From: Arthrinium phaeospermum
Lineage: Eukaryota > Ascomycota > Sordariomycetes > Amphisphaeriales > Apiosporaceae
Assembly (NCBI GenBank): GCA_006503535.1
Contig: QYRS01000005.1
Coordinates: 3,534,001 to 3,598,000 of the forward strand
Reading direction: 5' to 3'
Length of the DNA stretch: 64,000 bases
The position numbers and the translations under genes are program-made. Shown in pieces: positions 58,398-64,000 of the stretch (the stretch's first letter is position 1; each line of letters opens with the position of its first letter). Under the pieces are notes generated by a model. That model was not told the origin of the DNA. It did no database searches and was given only the letters and a program-made list of their open reading frames with translations.

Positions 58398-58513
58398 AAC
58401 AACCACCAAAAAAAGAGCTGACAGCCGAACAGGAAGATTGGAAAGCTCTCGGTTTTCGAGAGCCCAATAAGTTGGCTGTAACGCTGCTTTTTTTTGGTGA
58501 TTGTTTTTTAATT
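58398..58513. repeat. Long conserved hairpin, unit B copy
   Basis: Outer arms caccaaaaaaa and tttttttttggtg, middle acagcc (58421-58426) and ggctgt (58474-58479), then gattgg (58436-58441) and ccaat (58464-58468), inner gctctcg (58445-58451) and cgagagc (58457-58463). Loops and flanks differ from the copy at 10911 while pairing is kept. Confidence 0.85.
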
Positions 58514-58624
58514 TTCAAATTTTTTTGGTGTTTTTGTTGTTGTTGTTGTGTGGTTCCAAAAAAAAAGGCGGCATCTTCGATCATTCATTGTTGATAATGA
58601 TGTTGACTTGCGGCGGCCGGGATT

Positions 58625-59222
58625 TCAAACCTCCGAAGAGGCAACAGCCTCGGAGGCTTGGGGCTACATCGTATCAATCAGTATCAATGTCAATAGAAGC
58701 GATTCAGGAACGGGTAGTCTTACGGTGGGGGCGGGGCGAGGTCGTACGACCGCGAGGTCGTAGACCTCGTCGCCGGCCTGGCGGTGGCGTTGGCCGGCCA
58801 CCCACCGGCGAACCCAACGGTAGCCACGGATGGCTCGTTTCTACACATTATATGATACACCCGTCAGCTCTGCTCCATGCGATATTGAGAACAACGAGTA
58901 TGATTCGCTTACAATGGTTCCCTTGATGAGTCCCGCCACGGTGATGACGGTGAGCACGTAGCCGATGATCTTCCAGGCTCCTAGGTTGGACTATATGTCG
59001 GCAGTTAGCTATGGTAAGCAATAGAGAATAGGTTAGTTATAAAGCGTAATATAGTATTCGCATACCTCGAGGCGGCGGACCTCCTCCTCGAGGAGGAGGA
59101 CCCGCTCCTCGCAAGCGAGGCGGGTGGGGGCAGCAGGGCTATATCGTGGTCGTTAGTACTCAACGAACTGGCACACTGTCGGCATTCAATACTGACAGGA
59201 CATTGTCTACCGTGGTAGACAT
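58625..59222 (-). CDS. Small single-pass membrane protein, unit B
   Basis: Paralogue of the gene at 11134-11765. Five exons: 59222-59197, 59138-59066, 58990-58913, 58840-58724 and 58663-58625, total 333 nt or 110 aa. Intron 1 has a gtcagt donor and a perfect ctaac branch site. Residues about 10-33 are charged and helical (CEERVLLLEEEVRRLE), aligning with the Cys-led helix of the other copy. Residues 34-59 are the membrane span (WKIIGYVLTVITVAGLIKG), again coded by a 78-nt exon in phase 0. Then comes a basic stretch (RWVRRWVAGQRHRQ) and a short tail ending SSEV. Both copies are intact, while much around them is not. Family unknown to me. The hairpin and array lie just downstream of its stop. 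Confidence 0.68.
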
Positions 59223-59576
59223 TATGATGATTGATGGTGTTGTGGTTGGTGGTGGTGGTGGTCTGACTTAGTGAAAAAAAAAAAAAAAAAGCTCGAAAAA
59301 AAGGGGCTGGCGGCGGCGATGTTGTTGTTGGTGTTGAGATGTGGGAGCTTGAAGAACAGAAAAGTTCAAGATCTTGTTGAGAATTCACATTATCTACTAT
59401 GTTCCCAACCAGTAGTGGACTCATCGGTCCAGTTGATACGAATGCCACACCCCTCAGTGATTATACCATTTCCCTCTAGTGCCCTGCGGTAACTCGTTTG
59501 CTTGGTTCTTTCCCCAGATGTGCCGGACAACGTCTTCTGGATGTGCACCAAGCCAGCAACAATGGTCTGAAACCAA
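59223..59576. other. Intergenic with poly-A tract
   Basis: Upstream region of the small gene; a pure A run of about 17 lies at 59274-59290 and a gtt run at about 59320. No gene. Confidence 0.5.
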
Positions 59577-60368
59577 CTAATTCTCATTGTCGCATTTTTG
59601 TTCTCCCATCGTTCCTCCTAGGCACGTCGGAACATCCACCAAAGAACGTCGTATTCTCGCTGTCGCAGCAGGTCCGACTGCGTCAATCAACATGCCAACG
59701 ATGTTGGTCTCTCGAGCCCGGGCGCCCAGATGCAGGGGCGACAAGCCCTCGAGCGTCGGCCCCGCAGGGTCGGCGCCTGCCGCCAAAAGTTGCTTGACCA
59801 ATTGCCCAGATAGCGTAGAAGCCAGGTGTAGGGGATCAATCCCTTCGTCATCACATGCATCGACGTTTTTGGTCTGGCGGATAATCCATTTTATCATCTC
59901 CCCGACGTTGCCCGGGGTATCAGAGTCCCAGTACCCGACACTGCAGAGGACATGCAGAGGTAGTCTACCAGCCGAGTTGGGCTGGTTCACGTCGATACCA
60001 GTCTCTAGAAGCCGTTCTAAATCAACAACAGGGGGTCCGGTTATGGCAGCCTTGTGGAAGGCAGTATCTCCCGCATGGTTGGCTTGGGCAAGGGTGGCAT
60101 CGAATGTCGATGTCGCGTACCCTTGGGGCGGAGAGCTGTGTAAAATCTGATACAGAGCGGTGATGCTCATTCTCGGGCTCAACAGAAATCGCCTGCCGCG
60201 AAGGAAGGCTCTGGAGTGAGCACATGCACCTGCGAGCGAGAGGACTGGGCGCGCCATTTTTGGCCAGGCAACAAATCCAATCACAAAGATTGTAGGAAAT
60301 GGTGTTGGTATCACCAGTTCAGGGGCTACCGGCACTGCTAAAAGGGGCGTCACGTGCGCACCGCGCAC
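59577..60368 (-). pseudogene. Ankyrin-repeat protein fragment
   Basis: An open frame of about 263 codons; an inner start MSITALYQILHSS (about 60170) is as likely as those upstream. Ankyrin units are clear: AGDTAFHKAAITGPPVVDLERLLETGID, AGRLPLHVLCSVG, EGIDPLHLASTLSGQLVKQLLAAGAD, GLSPLHLGARARETNIVGML. The protein then ends in an unrelated short tail (TCLGGTMGEQKCDNEN) where more repeats would be expected, and no leading domain is present. So it is either a small ankyrin protein or, more likely, a piece of a larger recognition-type protein. It sits between unit B and a TIR element. Confidence 0.5.
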
Positions 60369-60665
60369 GAAGCATCAGATCCTTCGTACGATGGATCTGA
60401 TGGGCAACACCACAGTAGATAGAAAAAGGATCATGGATAAGTATATACTATCAGAACCCAACCACCTAGTTACAATCGTACTATAGCCCATTCAACATTT
60501 AGTGACTGTCAATCGGATCCTTTTCCGCGCCTGTTCCACCAATGGCTATTTTTGCCAAGCATCAAACAGCGAAAGAGTGGACGTCTATTTAAGATTTTTT
60601 GCCTCCATCTAAGACATGGCGGTTGGTGATTTGCTGGTGGAGCATCCTAGACTTGACTCGCTTAT

Positions 60666-61371
60666 GACGGCTGCAGAGAGGGCTCACTGTAACAAAAGAA
60701 TAAAATAACTATTTTTACGCTAAAATTCGGATACATCGACCCCCCGACGCCCATTTCCATCGTTATCGATACGCTCTATGTACCTTTGGGACGTCGGCAT
60801 CGACATCAATCGCGACCAATTGGCAGTCACCGGTCGAGAGAGCCGCTTCAAAGGCCAGCTCGAATGCCGGCTCGAATGCCGGCTCGAATGCCGGCTCGAA
60901 TGCCGGCTCGAATGCCGGCTCGAATGCCGGCTCGAATGCCGGCTCGAATGCCGGCTCGTTGAATGCGGGCTCGACTACCGGCCAGTCCTCGAAGGCTGGC
61001 TCCTCGAATGCTGGTTCTTCGAATGCTGGCTCCTTAAATACTGGCTCGAATGCTGGCTGGCTTGAATGCTGGCTGGCTTGAATGCTGGCTGGCTCGAATG
61101 CTGGCTCGAATGTATATGGCCCGGTCGGCGACGAGCGAGATGGAAATACGCACGGGGTCGAACCGGACCCTTCTAATCGAGCCAGCATTCGAGCCAGCAT
61201 TCGGGCATTCGTCGCCGACCCGGAGCCAGCATTCGGTTAGAGCTGGAAAAGGTACATGTATACGCTTATGGAGGGCCTTAGGGGGTGTCGGAAATAGTCG
61301 GATTAGAGGTAATTTAAGTGAAAAATAGCAATCTTATCTTTTTGTTACAGTAAGCCCTCTCTGCAGCCGTC
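60666..61371. mobile_element. TIR element enclosing a 12-bp minisatellite
   Basis: Inverted ends of about 61 bp: left 60666-60727 beginning gacggctgcagagaggg, right 61311-61371 ending ccctctctgcagccgtc, roughly 85-90% matched. Inside is the tandem array at 60858-61116 and an inverted partial copy near 61172-61225. No transposase. Exact ends and target duplication are unclear, since outer flanks do not match. Confidence 0.7.
60858..61116. repeat. 12-bp tandem array (gctcgaatgccg)
   Basis: Eight exact copies at 60858-60953, then degenerate copies (gctcgaatgctg) to about 61116. The unit is a multiple of three, so both strands stay open (AFEP repeated on minus), which I regard as a by-product. 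An inverted set lies at 61172-61225 with matching gtcggcgacga / tcgtcgccgac flanks. Confidence 0.92.
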
Positions 61372-61483
61372 CTTGTGATAGCAACCTAGCTAAAAATAGA
61401 CAAGCCCTCTTTTGCTGCTTAATCTCCGTTAGAGGGGTATCTAATCTTTTTCCCGCGCAAACCCCGCCACCCCTGCCAATCCA

Positions 61484-62842
61484 ATGCGTGCGCTCCCGGG
61501 CACAACACAAGGTCTGGACGACTACGCCGCAAGCCTCTGCGATCTGCTCGAGTCTCCCCTGGTGCGTCAAATCACTGGCGGCATTCATGTTAACGATGCC
61601 CTGATCCACAATGCGTGGGATGCGCTGCCCGAAGAATGGACTGGTTGGTGGTCGTCGCTACCTGACCACCGTCTAGCGCAGCACCATCTGATTGACAGCA
61701 TCGACGATGACCACACTTCAATTGACCCAGACCCAGCTATCGGGGTACCACCAGATTCACTCACCAAATGGCTGGAACAGCTTCGTTCGGCTTCCCTGCC
61801 CCGCACGCAGCGAGCAGGGCCCTGCATGGATCTGCCGCCCGAGCTGACCGCTCAGATGATTACCAAGAAGATAGCCGAGGTGTCGGTAGCTGCAGCTTTC
61901 ATCCGAGATGCATGCACCGAAAGGAACATCACCCACGTCATCGATATTGGTTCGGGCCAGGGCTATCTTTCCGTCACTCTTGCCTATCTTTTCCCGCAGC
62001 TCCGGGTCCTGGCCATTGATGGCAGCATATCACAAGTCGCGGCCTCGGCATCATTTGCAGAGACATTGGGGATTCCCCAGGACAAGCTCGCGCACCTGGT
62101 GCGCTACGTGGATCGGAAGACGCCCGCCCTGGCCGGGGAGATGGCCGCCTGGGCCGACGGGCAGAAGTGCATCCTGGTTGGACTTCACGCCTGCGGCCAG
62201 CTCTCCGAGCACATGCTGCGCTACTTCGCCCAGCTCCCCTTCGTCGACTCCCTCGCGGCTGTGGGGTGCTGCTACAACCACATCGTGCCGCGCTCCCCGG
62301 AGTGCCCCGACGGCTTTCCCATCAGCGGGAGACTGCGGAGCCGGCACGTCACCCTGAGCGCGACCGCCCTGATGACGGGCTGCCAGGCGCCCAACAACTG
62401 GGAACGAACGGATCTGAGCAGCCCGGACTCGACCTTCTCGAACCGGCGCCTCTACCGGGCCATGTTCGAGAAGCTTCTCCACGACAAGCAGATCGACATC
62501 TCGGCCAAGAGCCGCACGCCTTGGGGAATCCGGAAGGGCGACACCGTCAGCTTTGCCAAGTTTGCGCGACGCGCCATGCACAGTCTCGAGATTGAGGACG
62601 AGGCTGTATCCGATGAAGAACTCATCGAGTATGACGAGAAGTACCGGCACTGCAAGGGGCAGATCGCGATCCTCTGGACCCTCAGCGTGCTGTGCTGCAA
62701 GCTGGTAGAGAGCATGATAGCGCTGGATCGGTATTGCTACCTGATTGAGCAGGGGGCTAGTGAGGTAGACGTAGTGCCCATCTTCGATTACCGCGTTTCG
62801 CCACGGAATCTAATGATGGTGGCCCGGAAAGAACCAGTCTAG
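61484..62842 (+). CDS. METTL25/RRNAD1-like methyltransferase
   Basis: Single exon, 452 aa. A helical N-domain (DDYAASLCDLLESPLV, NDALIHNAWDALPEEW) precedes a SAM-binding Rossmann domain: MITKKIAEVSVAAAFIRDA, then motif I HVIDIGSGQGYLSVTLAY, LRVLAIDG, KCILVGLHACGQLS, and the family hallmark VGCCYNHI. The C-terminal helical part (GQIAILWTLSVLCCKLVESMIALDRYCYL, FDYRVSPRNLMMVARK) matches METTL25 relatives. This group is a putative SAM-dependent methyltransferase linked to ribosome or translation roles; the fungal substrate is not established here. The start ATG at 61484 lies only 113 nt after the TIR element, which therefore sits in its promoter. Confidence 0.85.
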   Translation: MRALPGTTQGLDDYAASLCDLLESPLVRQITGGIHVNDALIHNAWDALPEEWTGWWSSLPDHRLAQHHLIDSIDDDHTSIDPDPAIGVPPDSLTKWLEQLRSASLPRTQRAGPCMDLPPELTAQMITKKIAEVSVAAAFIRDACTERNITHVIDIGSGQGYLSVTLAYLFPQLRVLAIDGSISQVAASASFAETLGIPQDKLAHLVRYVDRKTPALAGEMAAWADGQKCILVGLHACGQLSEHMLRYFAQLPFVDSLAAVGCCYNHIVPRSPECPDGFPISGRLRSRHVTLSATALMTGCQAPNNWERTDLSSPDSTFSNRRLYRAMFEKLLHDKQIDISAKSRTPWGIRKGDTVSFAKFARRAMHSLEIEDEAVSDEELIEYDEKYRHCKGQIAILWTLSVLCCKLVESMIALDRYCYLIEQGASEVDVVPIFDYRVSPRNLMMVARKEPV

Positions 62843-63109
62843 AATCTCAGGCATTACCAAGGCCCCTACATCGCTCGAACGAATAGTCACGCATGACGGC
62901 TGCTGATCGAAAGCCATCCAGGTTGGTGGTGACCATGGCTTGCCAAGAGTATTTATTGTTAGTGCTAGGGGCGCGCGAATTAGGTGACGCCACCCACGTG
63001 CCTGCTTCAGCCAGCCAACGATAAGAACAACCCCGCGCGGTCGGATTGACCATCGCGAAGAGTTTTCCATCACAACGACATCAGCTTTTCGCAAGCCCCA
63101 ACCCGATTC

Positions 63110-64000
63110 ATGTACCAAATAGGCTGCTCAGCCTGCACGATGCGCCGTCGGGATTCGGAACCGTGGTTTGCCCCCTACTGCCGATACTGTGGGTTTGATA
63201 TCGAGACGGGGCAATCCTTCATGGCCGGTAAGTAGGGCTCCAACGGTGTCGCCCGTGCGCACTCCGCTGCTATTGCAGCTTGCTTGCTTGCTCAACGCAC
63301 CCACGTGACATACGGCCTGACGCTCCCCACTTAGTGACTGACCAGGGCCGGGTGACGAGACCGTACACGCACCCCTCGAAGCGATTCGAAGACGACTTTC
63401 GCCCCCCCTGGACGGAACGGGACGGGCACATCCACGAAGTGGCCTACCGCGCCCGGACCGGCGTCCTCATCGGCTGCCACGTCGCGTGCTTCGAGTTCGC
63501 GACGGCCAAGTTTGTCGACGTCGACGCCGCCAAGGCCAACGACCACGACCACGGGCAGTCGCTCCGGCTCTTCCGGGCGACCGAACGCGCCTTCCAGCCG
63601 TCGGCGGCGTACAGCCGGCGCCGCTTCGACTGGCTGCGGGACAGGCTGGCGTGCTGCGTCCGGGCGCGGTACCCGGTCCTGCCGATGGAGCTCTGCCTCA
63701 TGGTTGCGGGGGAGCTCGTGCCCGAGTACGCCATCGCGAGCCTCGCGGGCGTAGTAGCGAGTTCTCGTCGTGACGGGCGCGGCGGTAATGGCGGTCGGCG
63801 CCTGGTGGACCGGGGAGACGACGTCTGGGCTCGGTACGTGCACCTTGATGGCGTCCGCTACGTGGCCAGCCTGTCCAATTCTCCCGGGCGCGGCCACACG
63901 ACGAGACTCTACGCCGCCGGGAGGGACTTGGAGGACGGTAGACACGTCCGATCCCGCCCCCCGGCCGGCGTGAACTTGGTGGAGAACCATCTGGGCATCG
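63110..64000 (+). CDS. Cys-motif / F-box-like protein, 5' part
   Basis: Runs off the window. Exon 1 is 63110-63227 (MYQIGCSACTMRRRDSE), a 107-nt intron (gtaagt ... cttag), and exon 2 is open from 63335 to the end with no stop. The start has a zinc-ribbon-like pair, CSAC and CRYCG. Then come TRPYTHPSKRFEDDFRPPW, RARTGVLIGCHVACFEF, and an F-box-like helix LPMELCLMVAGELVPEYAI near residue 190. Fungal genomes have many such proteins with an N-terminal Cys pair and a later F-box-like region; the function is not known, possibly substrate recognition for ubiquitin ligases. Third positions are GC-rich as in intact genes here. Confidence 0.65.

Noticed and set aside
60763..61200. Minus-strand AFEP-repeat protein of 145 codons
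   Set aside because: A 12-bp tandem unit keeps all frames open; it lies inside a TIR element and has no non-repeat domain.

Overview
The window is nuclear DNA of a filamentous ascomycete, most likely a sordariomycete and plausibly Hypocreales. The evidence is short GT-AG introns (about 50-110 nt) with CTAAC-like branch sites, a class II hydrophobin, HET-domain proteins, a LysM/chitin-binding/GH18/Hce2 killer-toxin-like chitinase beside a LysM effector, a DUF7136 secreted protein and a mitochondrial J protein. Genes stand alone on both strands, with no operons. A large share is broken, and the window reads as an accessory, repeat-bearing region.

Layout. 0-9.3 kb: end of an amino-acid permease, a HET protein with ankyrin-like units, a small secreted-protein pseudogene, a short-chain dehydrogenase without its catalytic Tyr, an ankyrin pseudogene holding a perfect 48-bp foldback, and a GT2 glycosyltransferase. 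9.6-11.8 kb: degenerate tandem array, long hairpin and an intact five-part small membrane-protein unit (unit A). 12.2-22 kb: a chitin block (LysM effector, DUF7136 protein, 1,440-codon chitinase) and a kinase-like gene; the LysM and chitinase genes each carry one in-frame nonsense codon. 23-31 kb: metalloprotease relic, intact MFS sugar porter, class II hydrophobin, a hypothetical gene. 31-45 kb: a solute transporter, a J protein, a DHH1 helicase, a helical N-domain protein and a phosphate-type MFS carrier, all interrupted by single-base indels. 45.6-51.3 kb: a GTPase fused to a catalytically dead Ddi1-like retropepsin domain, an intact HET protein and a headless HET relic. 53.9-57 kb: a secreted repetitive protein and a second chitinase relic whose active-site region is deleted. 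56.9-59.2 kb: a 484-bp TIR element with TAA target duplication, then a second copy of the array-hairpin-membrane gene unit (unit B). 59.6-64 kb: ankyrin fragment, a TIR element enclosing a 12-bp minisatellite, a METTL25-like methyltransferase and the start of a Cys-rich F-box-like gene.

Two things deserve most attention. First, a two-copy module 46 kb apart: an intact intron-rich gene for a tiny single-pass membrane protein, followed by a conserved hairpin of about 100 nt and a tandem array repeating the hairpin's 3' arm. Second, the GTPase/pseudo-retropepsin fusion at 45.6-47.0 kb. With three HET loci, two ankyrin loci and a STAND-type N-domain gene nearby, the region has the flavour of fungal self/non-self recognition, but that is inference from family membership.
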